NCBI GenBank assembly: GCA_937916565.1 | Contig: CALFSR010000040.1 | Location: 1-31,909 of the forward strand | DNA length: 31,909 nucleotides | DNA from: an uncultured Bacillota bacterium | GTDB taxonomy: Bacteria; Bacillota; Limnochordia; Limnochordales; ZCTH02-B6 | Direction: 5' to 3' | Shown here: positions 1 to 7,814 of the stretch, piece by piece | How positions within the stretch are numbered: the stretch's first letter is position 1 | How the letters are laid out: every line of letters begins with the position of its first letter | The notes under the pieces: model-generated | Seen by the model: the letters and a program-made list of their open reading frames with translations, nothing else | Databases searched by the model: none | Told to the model about the DNA's origin: nothing | Program-made: the position numbers and the translations under genes

Positions 1-572
1 TCCGGAAACGCGAAGGTTGTGTGAAAGCACAGGCCAAAAGGAAACGGTTCGTCGCCGGCGTTGTGCACTTCGGCTTGCTTGCGCAGCGTCGCGCCGTCCA
101 GCACGAAGCGCAACGTGATCACAAAATGGTGCGGGAACTGGCGGAAGATGTCCTCCCGGTCAGGGCCGGCTGCCGCGTCAAAGCGGGTCTCCACGCAGAC
201 CCGCCCGGCGGCGTCGGTTTCGGCCTGCACCAGTTCCCACCGGCGGGTGTGGACAAATCCGTGGATGTGGTTGCCCCGCGCGGGCTCGTTGATGTCCAAG
301 CGGTACTCCCGTCCCCTGTACGTAAACCGGCCGCCGGCGATGCGGTTTGGCGGAAAGAGGACGGGGATGCCGTACAGCACCGGCCGGCGCCGGAAGGTCT
401 CCGCGGAATCAGGCACCCGGAGCAACTCGGTTTGCGTAGGCTCGTGGACGAGGGAAACCACGTTGGACCCCCACCCGGGAACGACGACGAAGGCCAGCTG
501 GCCGTTGGCGGCCCGGATGGCCCTCTGTCCGAGAAATGTGATCTCCTGCACCCTGGATGTCACCGGCGCCAC
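1..572 (-). CDS. Aldose 1-epimerase (mutarotase), partial
   Basis: This gene starts with GTG at 572, directly after the TAG stop of the GH52 gene, and runs off the left edge, so about 190 residues are visible and the C-terminus is missing. A second GTG at 563 is an alternative start. The translation has the mutarotase core: the GIPVLFPPNRI segment, then GREYRLDI and GNHIHGFVH with the conserved first histidine, and later CFHTTF with the second catalytic histidine. The family's catalytic glutamate would lie beyond the window. Such enzymes interconvert alpha and beta anomers of aldoses. As the last visible gene of the xylo-oligosaccharide operon it probably acts on xylose or xylo-oligosaccharides released by the neighbouring xylosidase (inference). 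There is no signal peptide, so it should be cytoplasmic. Confidence 0.85.
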   Translation of the reverse strand, partial: MAPVTSRVQEITFLGQRAIRAANGQLAFVVVPGWGSNVVSLVHEPTQTELLRVPDSAETFRRRPVLYGIPVLFPPNRIAGGRFTYRGREYRLDINEPARGNHIHGFVHTRRWELVQAETDAAGRVCVETRFDAAAGPDREDIFRQFPHHFVITLRFVLDGATLRKQAEVHNAGDEPFPFGLCFHTTFAFP

Positions 573-2783
573 CTACCTCTGCATGACCGCCAGCCGGGCG
601 GTCCGATCGTCCTCTTCCAACCACAAAATCCCGGTAACGCCCCGGGGATAGTACTTGCTCGCGATGATTTTACCCGCCAAAATCTGGTCGCTCCAGCTCC
701 ACACCGACAGCTCCGGGTGAGTCAGCCACGCCACGTGGGCCTTGTCGGCCCGGGCTTCGGCCTCTCCCCACGGCCGGCCAAGGATGCGGCGGGCCACGAA
801 CTGGCACAGGTAAATCTTGCTCAGCCACGAGTTGTCGCTGGTGGACGAGATCTTCCACCCACCGTCGGGAAACAAGCACACGCCTTCGGTCAGCACCGCA
901 TCGAGATGCCGCGCCAGAGCCCGCACATATTCGCCGTAAGGCCCGTCTTCCCGCACCGCGTCGGCCCGGCCGGAAAAGTACGGGAACACGAGCCCCTCCA
1001 CGGCCGGGATGATCTTGGACCGGCTGCCGGGCACATCGCCCTGGCCGATGATGGCCGGGATAGTCCCGTCGGCCTGCGCGTAGCCCACCATGGTGGCGGC
1101 CGCCCGCCGGGCCTGCTCCGCCGCCGCCTTTGCCAGGTCGTCCCGGCCCCGGTCGGCAAAGATTTTCTCGAGGGCCACGTACGCCGCCCACAGCTTGCCG
1201 CCCACGTACAGGTTTCCCCGGGCCTGGCCGAGGGACGGATCCAGGCTGTCGTAGGTGGTGGTCTCCGAACCGCCGGCGGCCCGGGCCGAGTCGAGCCCCA
1301 TCAGCCCCGTCCGCTGCCCGGGGTCGGGATGGTCCCGGTTTCGCATGCTCTCGAAACACTGCACGAGCACGTCAAACCGCTGCTCCAGCCAGTCCCGGTC
1401 GCCGGCCTGCTCCACGTAGAGGGCGGCCGTCAGCACCCAGTTGGCGAGTTGCTCCTGGGTCATGTACGAAAAGCAGCCGTGCAAGCCCTTGAGCTCGTAG
1501 GACGACTGGCCGGGCGGCTTGACCACGTTGGCGATGCCCATGTCGTGGGTGAAGCTGATTCCGCCGGGATAGTCCACGGCGTCGCCGGGAAACCGGACCG
1601 TGTCCGTGTAGCTGAACCGCTTCAGGTACATCTCCAGCACGTTGCGGACCGTCCACGGGTTCATGCGCAGCTCGAAGAAGGACTGATCGATCGTAAGGTC
1701 CAGGGTGTTCATCATCCGGTATTCGCCCTCGTTGACGACCCAAAAGGGCTCGCCGCCCGCGTCCAAAAGCTGCGTCGAGCCGTAGTAGCTGCGAATGGCG
1801 TGGGTCAGCATAAACCGCTGGGCGTCCGAAAGATGCGCCGCTTCCTCCAGCAGCCGGTTTCCCTCCAGGCACGCCCGCTTTAGGTCGTCAAACCGCTCCA
1901 GGGCGTAGGCCGCCACCGCCTCCACGCTGTCAAACCAGCGAGTGTAAAGGTAGGACGCGTCCATGCCGGCGGTGACGACGCCGCCCCGGTAAAAGCCGAC
2001 GGCAAATCGAAAGGTGCGCTGCTCCCCGGGCGGGACGTCCACGACCAGCCCGGCTACGGAACCGAGGCCAAAGTGCCGGTTTTCGGGGCTCGGCGACGTG
2101 ATGACGGTTTCGATGTGAAACCGGACCGCGGCCATGACGCCCGGGTCCTGCGAGGCGATGGCCGTCAATCTCCCTTGGCCGATGCCCACGATGCCCCGGG
2201 CCTCGTCGACCCACGTGCGCATGGAACTGTAAGGGTCGCTTCCCTCGTAGCCGAAAAAGGCCCGCCGGGGGCGCCCACCCCGCCGGTTGTCCACCGTCAG
2301 CTCGGCCAGCACCGCCGGCACCAGCACTTCCTTAAGCTCATCGTCGCCGGCGGCGGCCGGGTCGGGAATCGGCCGCACGGGCGAGTAGATGGTGAAGCTG
2401 AAGTCGCCCGCATGCCACGTGTCCGTCGTCAGGCGGAAATCCCGCTGGATGCGCTCTTTCTCGATGGCTACGACCCGGGCCGGCCGCCGGGAGAGAACCC
2501 CTGTGCGCTCCACGTCAAAGCGGGCGGCCTCGTCCAGCTCCGGCAGGGCAAAGAAGGGCAGCGCCTCAAAGAGTCCGGGCTCGTCCACCGACTCCGCGCC
2601 GATGTACACGCTCTTGCGGGGCGACTGCCCCAACTCCAGGTCGAGCCCGCCGCCCGGTCCCGGAAACCCCAGCGTAAAGCTGGCGAACGCCCCAATCGGC
2701 GAATGGTGCGCGTTGAAAAACATGTTGTCCGGCACCGTGCGACGCGGCGCCGCACCCGCGTGGTTGGCCACGAACACATTCAC
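573..2783 (-). CDS. GH52 beta-xylosidase
   Basis: The product is about 736 residues, close to the usual size of family 52 glycoside hydrolases, which release xylose from the non-reducing ends of xylo-oligosaccharides with retention. It matches the remembered Geobacillus enzyme almost end to end: NMFFNAHHSPIGAFASFTLGF at the start, FYRGGVVTAGMDASYLYTRW in the middle and WLTHPELSVWSWSDQ near the end. The family nucleophile is the glutamate of WVVNEGEY (about E352). An aspartate in TTYDSLD (about D512) lies 160 residues later, the spacing known for the acid/base. No signal peptide is present, so it works in the cytoplasm on imported oligomers. The start is uncertain. GTG at 2783 is the longest; GTG at 2777 has AAAGG at better spacing; and a GTG before PDNMFFNAHH fits the family N-terminus. 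It follows the permease gene by 14 bases and touches the epimerase gene. Confidence 0.95.
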   Translation of the reverse strand: MNVFVANHAGAAPRRTVPDNMFFNAHHSPIGAFASFTLGFPGPGGGLDLELGQSPRKSVYIGAESVDEPGLFEALPFFALPELDEAARFDVERTGVLSRRPARVVAIEKERIQRDFRLTTDTWHAGDFSFTIYSPVRPIPDPAAAGDDELKEVLVPAVLAELTVDNRRGGRPRRAFFGYEGSDPYSSMRTWVDEARGIVGIGQGRLTAIASQDPGVMAAVRFHIETVITSPSPENRHFGLGSVAGLVVDVPPGEQRTFRFAVGFYRGGVVTAGMDASYLYTRWFDSVEAVAAYALERFDDLKRACLEGNRLLEEAAHLSDAQRFMLTHAIRSYYGSTQLLDAGGEPFWVVNEGEYRMMNTLDLTIDQSFFELRMNPWTVRNVLEMYLKRFSYTDTVRFPGDAVDYPGGISFTHDMGIANVVKPPGQSSYELKGLHGCFSYMTQEQLANWVLTAALYVEQAGDRDWLEQRFDVLVQCFESMRNRDHPDPGQRTGLMGLDSARAAGGSETTTYDSLDPSLGQARGNLYVGGKLWAAYVALEKIFADRGRDDLAKAAAEQARRAAATMVGYAQADGTIPAIIGQGDVPGSRSKIIPAVEGLVFPYFSGRADAVREDGPYGEYVRALARHLDAVLTEGVCLFPDGGWKISSTSDNSWLSKIYLCQFVARRILGRPWGEAEARADKAHVAWLTHPELSVWSWSDQILAGKIIASKYYPRGVTGILWLEEDDRTARLAVMQR

Positions 2784-2797
2784 CCTTTCGTTGGGCG

Positions 2798-3715
2798 TTA
2801 CCCTTTGATCGCGCCCGCGGTCATGCCCTCGATGATGCGGTCGCTGAGCAGCAGGTAGGCGATGAACAAGGGCAGGAAACTCAGCATGAGGGTCGCGCCG
2901 ATGGCGCCCCAGTTGGTGGTGTACTGGCCGACAAAGTTTTGGATGCCCACGGTGAGCGTCTTGTACTTGTCGGAGCTGATGAAGGTGTTGACGAAAACGA
3001 ACTCGTTCCAGTTGTAGATGGTGTTGATGATGGCCGTGGTGGACAAGACCGGCGTCGTCGTGGGCAGCGTCACCCGCAGGAAGATCTGGTGGATGGAGGC
3101 GCCGTCCATCACCGCGGCTTCCTCCAGCTCCCGGGGCAGCGATTGATAAAATCCCAGGCAGATCATGACGGTCACGGGCAGGTTAAACGCGGTGTAGGTC
3201 AGGATGAGCGCGAGGGGGTGATCAATGAGTCCAAGGGCCATGTAGGTGCGAAAGAGCGGGATGAGCGCCGAGTGCACGGGGATCATGAGGCCCAGCAGGA
3301 TCAGCCCCAGCACCCAATTGCTCAGCCGCCAGCGCATGCGGGTCAGGGCAAAGGTCGCCATGCTGCCGATGATGACCGTCAGCAGCACCGCCAGTCCGGT
3401 CACCAGCACGCTGTTCCAAAAGTACTGACCCACCTTGCCCGTGGTCCACGCGGCAACGTAATTTTCCCACTTGGGCGGCGCCGGCAAGGCAAAGGGCGAT
3501 TTGCCGAAGATCTCCGTGTTGTCCTTAAGGGAAAACAATAGCAGCCAGACCAGAGGGTACACCTGGAACACGGCGACCACGCTCAAAAACACGTACATGG
3601 CGCCGCGCGCGACCCGGCGCAACGGCCTCCACGGCGCCGGCCGGAGACTGCGAACCGCCGCAGCGCTATGGCCTCTCACCAGCTCATGCGGTGGATTTGC
3701 TTTCGTGGTGCTCAT
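2798..3715 (-). CDS. Sugar ABC transporter permease (MalG type)
   Basis: This 305-residue inner-membrane protein is the second permease of a CUT1 carbohydrate ABC importer. After an arginine-rich N-terminus it has about six hydrophobic segments. The cytoplasmic EAA loop is clear (EEAAVMDGASIHQIFLRVTLP, roughly residues 195-215); it docks the shared ATPase. The start ATG is preceded by GAGGTGAAGG at suitable spacing. It lies between the MalF-type permease and the GH52 xylosidase, which suggests xylo-oligosaccharides as the substrate (inference). No ATPase gene is in the cluster, as is common for CUT1 systems that share an MsmK-like ATPase. Confidence 0.92.
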   Translation of the reverse strand: MSTTKANPPHELVRGHSAAAVRSLRPAPWRPLRRVARGAMYVFLSVVAVFQVYPLVWLLLFSLKDNTEIFGKSPFALPAPPKWENYVAAWTTGKVGQYFWNSVLVTGLAVLLTVIIGSMATFALTRMRWRLSNWVLGLILLGLMIPVHSALIPLFRTYMALGLIDHPLALILTYTAFNLPVTVMICLGFYQSLPRELEEAAVMDGASIHQIFLRVTLPTTTPVLSTTAIINTIYNWNEFVFVNTFISSDKYKTLTVGIQNFVGQYTTNWGAIGATLMLSFLPLFIAYLLLSDRIIEGMTAGAIKG

Positions 3716-3811
3716 GCGCCCTTCACCTCATGCCCGGCCGCCGCTAGGAGCTGCTCTTGCCCCCAACCGCGGTTACCCGCTCTCCCCCAGGCCACGCCCG
3801 TCCGGCCGCAT

Positions 3812-4693
3812 CTAGGCCTCCGCGCCGGCATCCGCGCGGGTCAGCCGGCGAATGACAAACGCCGCTGCCAGGGCGATGACCAGCAGCGCAAAGCCGATGG
3901 CGCTGCCGTATCCGAAGTTGAACTCCCGGAACGCCTTGCGGTACATGTAGGACGCCATCACTTCGCTGGCCTGATTGGGCCCTCCGCCCGTCATGACGTA
4001 GATGAGGTCGAAGTACTTAAGGGACCCCACCACCGCCAGCACGACGGTGGCCTTGATGACGTTCATGATGAGGGGGATCTTGACGAACAGCCCGATCTGC
4101 CACGTCGACGCGCCGTCGATGCGGGCGGCCTCGATCAGCTCGTTCGGAACGCCCTTGAGGGCGGCCACGTAGATGAGAATGTAAAACCCGGCGTACTGCC
4201 ACAAAATCGGCACGAAAATCGAGTATAAGACCAGGTTAGGATCCGCGAGCCACAGGACGGGACGATCTACTAGGCCGACGGCCATCAGGAAGTTGTTCAA
4301 CAGGCCCAGCCGCGGATGGTACACCCGCGACCAGAGCTGGGCGATGGCCACCGTCGAGAGCAAGAGCGGCAGCACGTACACCTTCCGGAAAAAATCGGCG
4401 CCTTTGATCCTCTCGGTCAGCACCAGCGCCGTCACCAGGTACCCGCCCAGGGCCAGCGTGGAAAAGACGGCCAGCAGCACCGAGTTTTTGACGGATCGCC
4501 AAAAGACGCCGTCCGCCAGCAGGCTGCGGTAGTTGTCAAGGCCGATGAAGCGCATCTGGCCGATGCCGTCCCAATCCATGAAACCGTAATAGCCGGTAAA
4601 GGCGATGGGAACGTAGATGAGACCGAGGACGAGCACCAGCGCCGGCGCGATGTAGAGCAGGATCGCCCACGGATTGGCAAACACCTTGTTCAC
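3812..4693 (-). CDS. Sugar ABC transporter permease (MalF type)
   Basis: This 293-residue membrane protein is the first permease of the CUT1 importer. It shows six or so hydrophobic segments and the EAA loop ELIEAARIDGASTWQIGLF at about residues 182-200. The start is GTG (NKVFANP follows), with GAAAGGG about ten bases upstream. It lies 136 bases after the binding-protein gene, with a strong hairpin in between, and 96 bases before the second permease. The partner genes indicate uptake of xylan-derived oligosaccharides (inference). Confidence 0.92.
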   Translation of the reverse strand: MNKVFANPWAILLYIAPALVLVLGLIYVPIAFTGYYGFMDWDGIGQMRFIGLDNYRSLLADGVFWRSVKNSVLLAVFSTLALGGYLVTALVLTERIKGADFFRKVYVLPLLLSTVAIAQLWSRVYHPRLGLLNNFLMAVGLVDRPVLWLADPNLVLYSIFVPILWQYAGFYILIYVAALKGVPNELIEAARIDGASTWQIGLFVKIPLIMNVIKATVVLAVVGSLKYFDLIYVMTGGGPNQASEVMASYMYRKAFREFNFGYGSAIGFALLVIALAAAFVIRRLTRADAGAEA

Positions 4694-4765
4694 AACGGCT
4701 CAGCCCTTTCGGCGCCGGGAGGCTCGCCCGTGGAGATCCCGCGGGGCATGCCCGGCGAAGACACA

Positions 4766-4821
4766 GGGGAAGGCCCCGCACGTTGACCACACCATGGGCT
4801 CCTGTGCGTGAGGCCTTCCCC
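4766..4821 (-). terminator. Hairpin after the binding-protein gene
   Basis: A perfect 10-bp inverted repeat (GGGGAAGGCC at 4766-4775, GGCCTTCCCC at 4812-4821) lies nine bases past the binding-protein stop, with the first permease gene downstream. There is no clear T-tract. In ABC sugar operons such hairpins often stabilise the upstream mRNA or partly terminate transcription, so that the binding protein is made in excess over the permeases. That role here is inference. Confidence 0.55.
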
Positions 4822-4829
4822 CGCTCTGC

Positions 4830-6122
4830 TTACCGACCGCCGCGAATGGCCTGGTCGTGGGCTTGTGCGAACTGTTCCGGCGTCACCTCCAGGCCAAACA
4901 GGGCCTGGATCTGGTTCAGGTGCACCTGGGCCGCCGCCGGGGTCAGCTGCACGTCGGCGTACAGCGTGATGCTGGTGGCCGCCGCCAGCTCATCCAGCAC
5001 ATCCAGGTACATCTGGGGCAGCTGTACCTTGGATGTGTCCACGATGGTGCCGGGGATGACGCCCGCTTCGGCCACCGCCCGCTGGCCCCATTGCTGGACG
5101 AAGTACTTGACGAAGGCCTCCGCCTTGTCTTTCACCGCCGAGTTGGCGTTGATAAAGAGCGCCACTCCCGGCCCGCCGACCCAGCCGGTGTCGGGCCCCG
5201 CGCCGCCCTCCACCACCGGGAAGCGGAAGAACCCGATGCTGTCCCGGAACTCCTGCGAAACGGTTTCGTCGGTAGTAAACTGCGGCAACTCCCACGAGCC
5301 GATGAGCCACATAGCCGCCTGCTCGGTCAAAAACTCCGCCTTGGCCTCCTGGTTGGCCAGCGCGTTGTACCCGAGGCTAAAAGCGTCCATGCGCACCAGC
5401 CGCTGAATTTCCTCCGCCGCCCGGATGAGCCCCGGGTGCGTGAAGGGGATGCGGCCGTTGATGGCGTCGTTGACCACTTCGGGACCGGCGATGCGGTCGG
5501 CCAGGTACATGTACCAGAGGGAACCGGTCCAGCGCTCGCCGTTGCCGAGGGCGATGGGCGTGACGCCGTTGCGGGCCAACGTCTCCACCACGTGCAGGAA
5601 CTCCTGGTACGTCCTGGGCACTTCCAAGCCGTACCGGGCGAAAATGCGCTTATTGTAGAAGATGGGTGCCACATTGAGCTCCAATGGCAGGCCGTAAGTG
5701 ACGCCGTCGACGGCGAAGGCCTGCAGCGTGCCGCTGACAAAGGAGTCCCGCAGGCCGTCCTGGTCCAGGAGCCCGTCCAGCGGTGCGAACTGGCCCGCCT
5801 GCACGAAGGGCGTCATGTAGCCGGCCGCCCACGTGAAACCGACGTCGGGCAGCTGGTTGGACGCCGCCAGCACCGTAATCTTGTCCTTGTACTGCTCGTT
5901 GGGCAGCGCCTCCACCTCGACGAAGGCGTCGGGGTGCTCCGACATGAACTGCGCGATGATCTCGTTGACGATGAGGTTGTGCTGACGTGCCTCGCCCGAG
6001 GGCCACAGGTGCATAAACTTCACCGTGCCCACCTGGGCGAGGGCAGCGTCGGTCGTGCCGGCGATCCCGACGGGAAACACCATGGCTGCCATCAGCAGCA
6101 GCAGATACGCCTTCTTGAGCAT
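4830..6122 (-). CDS. Extracellular sugar-binding protein of ABC importer
   Basis: The product is a 430-residue family 1 (CUT1) solute-binding protein that delivers sugar to the two downstream permeases. ATG at 6122 is chosen because GGGAGG sits seven bases upstream and a signal peptide follows (MLKKAYLLLLMAAMVFPVG, then an Ala-rich AALA/Q cleavage site at about residue 29). There is no lipobox cysteine, so the protein should be soluble rather than lipid-anchored. That is unusual for a monoderm Gram-positive and fits a diderm periplasm. Typical features follow: an FMHLWPSGEARQHN strand, LPNEQYKDKITVLAASNQLPDVGFTW, and NGERWTGSLWYMYLADRIAG in the second half. The reading frame is open upstream through the regulator with no stop. 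A promoter-like element lies at 6190-6217. Confidence 0.92.
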   Translation of the reverse strand: MLKKAYLLLLMAAMVFPVGIAGTTDAALAQVGTVKFMHLWPSGEARQHNLIVNEIIAQFMSEHPDAFVEVEALPNEQYKDKITVLAASNQLPDVGFTWAAGYMTPFVQAGQFAPLDGLLDQDGLRDSFVSGTLQAFAVDGVTYGLPLELNVAPIFYNKRIFARYGLEVPRTYQEFLHVVETLARNGVTPIALGNGERWTGSLWYMYLADRIAGPEVVNDAINGRIPFTHPGLIRAAEEIQRLVRMDAFSLGYNALANQEAKAEFLTEQAAMWLIGSWELPQFTTDETVSQEFRDSIGFFRFPVVEGGAGPDTGWVGGPGVALFINANSAVKDKAEAFVKYFVQQWGQRAVAEAGVIPGTIVDTSKVQLPQMYLDVLDELAAATSITLYADVQLTPAAAQVHLNQIQALFGLEVTPEQFAQAHDQAIRGGR

Positions 6123-6956
6123 CTCCAGACCTCCCGTCCCCAAGATTTGTGCTCCATTTCCGCCGACTCCGCCCACTCCGTCAGCTAAAAGTATAGTCAT
6201 GAGGCAATAGGCCTCAAGGTCGCTCTCATTAGGTACAATCCCGTGATTTTTGGATAATAGATGCCGCATGCCGTGGGCGCGGTAGCGCCCGGGCGTCATC
6301 CCGACCCGGCTGCGGAACAGCTCGGTGAAGTATTTCGCGGTGCCGTAGCCGGCCATGCGGGCCACTTCCTTTACGGAAAGAGACGTCCCGAGGAGCAGCT
6401 GCTTGGCCAGGGCCAGGCGCTTGCGGGTCACGAACTCGCTGAAGGTAAGACCGGTTTCCTGCTTAAAGAGGACGCTGAAGTAGCTGGCGTTGAGGTGCAC
6501 CACGTCAGCCACGTGCTGGAGGGAAACTTCGCCGGGGAAGTTTTCCTCGATGTACTGGACCGCCTTTTTGATCGGATCCGACAGCTGCCGCCAGTTGACG
6601 TGGGGCCCGCCGGCGCCGTCGGTCACGAGGGCTCCGGGCCTGTGGATGGCCCCGGCGGCCGCGGTGCGCACGCTGGCGGCCAAGGTCCGGTCCTGACCCG
6701 GAAGACGAGCCCGCCCCCGCCACACCGTTCCGCCCGGGCCACCTTCCGGGTCGTCTCCGAGGGTTTCCTCCAGGGCATGCAGGAGCGGCGCGGTATCCGA
6801 CAGCTTCATGAGGAAGTTGACGACGCCCAACCCCGCATGGGCCCCCGCCGTGAGCCGTTCCCGCTCCGACAGCATCAGGATAAACGGATTGCTCCCGTGC
6901 CGCCGCACCAACTCCACCAGGCGCAAGCCCGCCTTCTCGGACACCGACGTCCACAC
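6123..6956 (-). CDS. AraC-type response regulator, degenerate receiver, no stop codon
   Basis: This is a DNA-binding regulator of the YesN type. The C-terminal half carries both helix-turn-helix motifs of the AraC family: VSLQHVADVVHLNASYFSVLF, then SVKEVARMAGYGTAKYFTELFRSRVGMTPGRYR. The N-terminal part resembles only the second half of a receiver domain (NPFILMLSERERL, then GVVNFLMKLSDTAPLLHALEE). The position expected for the phosphorylated aspartate aligns with serine in VWTSVS. The preferred start is GTG at 6956, after AGGAGAGG; the frame is open to an ATG at 7043. After the HTH domain the frame has no stop and runs straight into the binding-protein gene, so the uninterrupted frame is 4830-7043 (737 codons). 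Its likely role is control of the uptake operon. The receiver defect and missing stop could be real decay, or an indel or assembly error. Confidence 0.75.
6190..6217 (-). promoter_or_regulatory. Promoter with inverted repeat before the binding-protein gene
   Basis: On the minus strand, TTGAGG (6217-6212) and TATACT (6195-6190) are separated by 16 bases and point at the binding-protein gene. Between them lies an inverted repeat, TGAGGC-N5-GCCTCA (6200-6216), which overlaps the -35 box and could be an operator. The promoter lies inside the open frame that joins the regulator to the binding protein. Confidence 0.5.
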
Positions 6957-7174
6957 GAGACATTCCCCCTCTCCTGGTGGACTCTGAGAGCGCGCGACGC
7001 CGGGGCCGGTTGGCCCTGCCACAGCCCTCCGCCCCTGTCCCATCGCTTGACGTTGTAGACTATATTCCCTCCTCCCGCATTACTCCTTCGTTGTCATTCT
7101 CTTGGCAACATAAATGGGGAAATGGCGCGCCACCGCCGATCCCACCGAGGGGAGCGGGAGGCGCCGCCCGTCGT

Positions 7175-7209
7175 CCCCCGCGTTCGAGACGGCCGGCGTC
7201 GCGCGGGGG
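7175..7209 (-). terminator. Hairpin after the 2H phosphoesterase gene
   Basis: CCCCCGCG at 7175-7182 and CGCGGGGG at 7202-7209 form a perfect 8-bp GC-only stem with a 19-base loop, just past the stop of the upstream minus-strand gene. No T-tract follows, so terminator function is only suggested by position. Confidence 0.35.
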
Positions 7210-7210
7210 T

Positions 7211-7651
7211 CTACGCCCGGGGCGTTTCTCCTCGGTTCATGGGGTGGCTCGGCAGATCGCTGGCGATGGTGCAATGGGGCACCCAGCGCCCGGGCAGGTA
7301 GTATGGGTTGGCCCGGAGACCCGACTCCTGGAGCCTGTGATGGAGGGCCTCATGAAGCGTGACGAGTTCTCGGGAGACGGTCGGTGCGAGAAACAAGACG
7401 CCCTCGTTGCCGGGGAAGCCGGCCACCGCGGCAAGCCCCAACTCCAGCGGCGCCGCGCTCTGCGCCACCTCCACCACCACGTCGTTGAGGGTCTCAAGAA
7501 TGACATCCGTGAACACCGCGAGGCTGATGTGGGGCCGTGAGCCGATGGCCGGCAGCAGCGAGGTGAAGTCTCGCTCCTTATAGACATCCCACAGCCGCCC
7601 TATCCGTTCTTCGGTGTCGCGGTCGAAGTACAGTTCCACTGCATAGCCCAC
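7211..7651 (-). CDS. 2H phosphoesterase (2'-5' RNA ligase-like)
   Basis: The product is about 146 residues from GTG at 7651, chosen because AGGGGG lies eight bases upstream; the frame is open to 7687. The two signature motifs of the 2H superfamily are present, roughly 90 residues apart: RPHISLAVF and VPHCTIAS. Each contributes one His-x-Ser/Thr of the active site. Members hydrolyse or ligate 2',3'-cyclic and 2'-5' phosphodiester bonds in RNA or nucleotides. The actual substrate cannot be told from sequence. It is a cytoplasmic protein with no clear operon partner. Confidence 0.82.
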   Translation of the reverse strand: MGYAVELYFDRDTEERIGRLWDVYKERDFTSLLPAIGSRPHISLAVFTDVILETLNDVVVEVAQSAAPLELGLAAVAGFPGNEGVLFLAPTVSRELVTLHEALHHRLQESGLRANPYYLPGRWVPHCTIASDLPSHPMNRGETPRA

Positions 7652-7814
7652 GCGCAACACCCCCTGCCCATGGGCGCCGTGGCGCAAGCTCTGGGCCGGT
7701 CTTCCCCGGCTCCGGCCACTTCAACGTCTTGGGGCCGATGTGCCGCTCCGGGCGCCCGCAGGCCGCGCCGCCGCGGAAGACCTCCGTTGAAGGCCGCCGT
7801 TGGTCTTCGGCTGG

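Noticed and set aside
21..1883. Long plus-strand open frame (620 codons)
   Set aside because: It lies antisense to the GH52 and epimerase genes, has arginine- and proline-rich composition and no domain; it is a by-product of high GC content.
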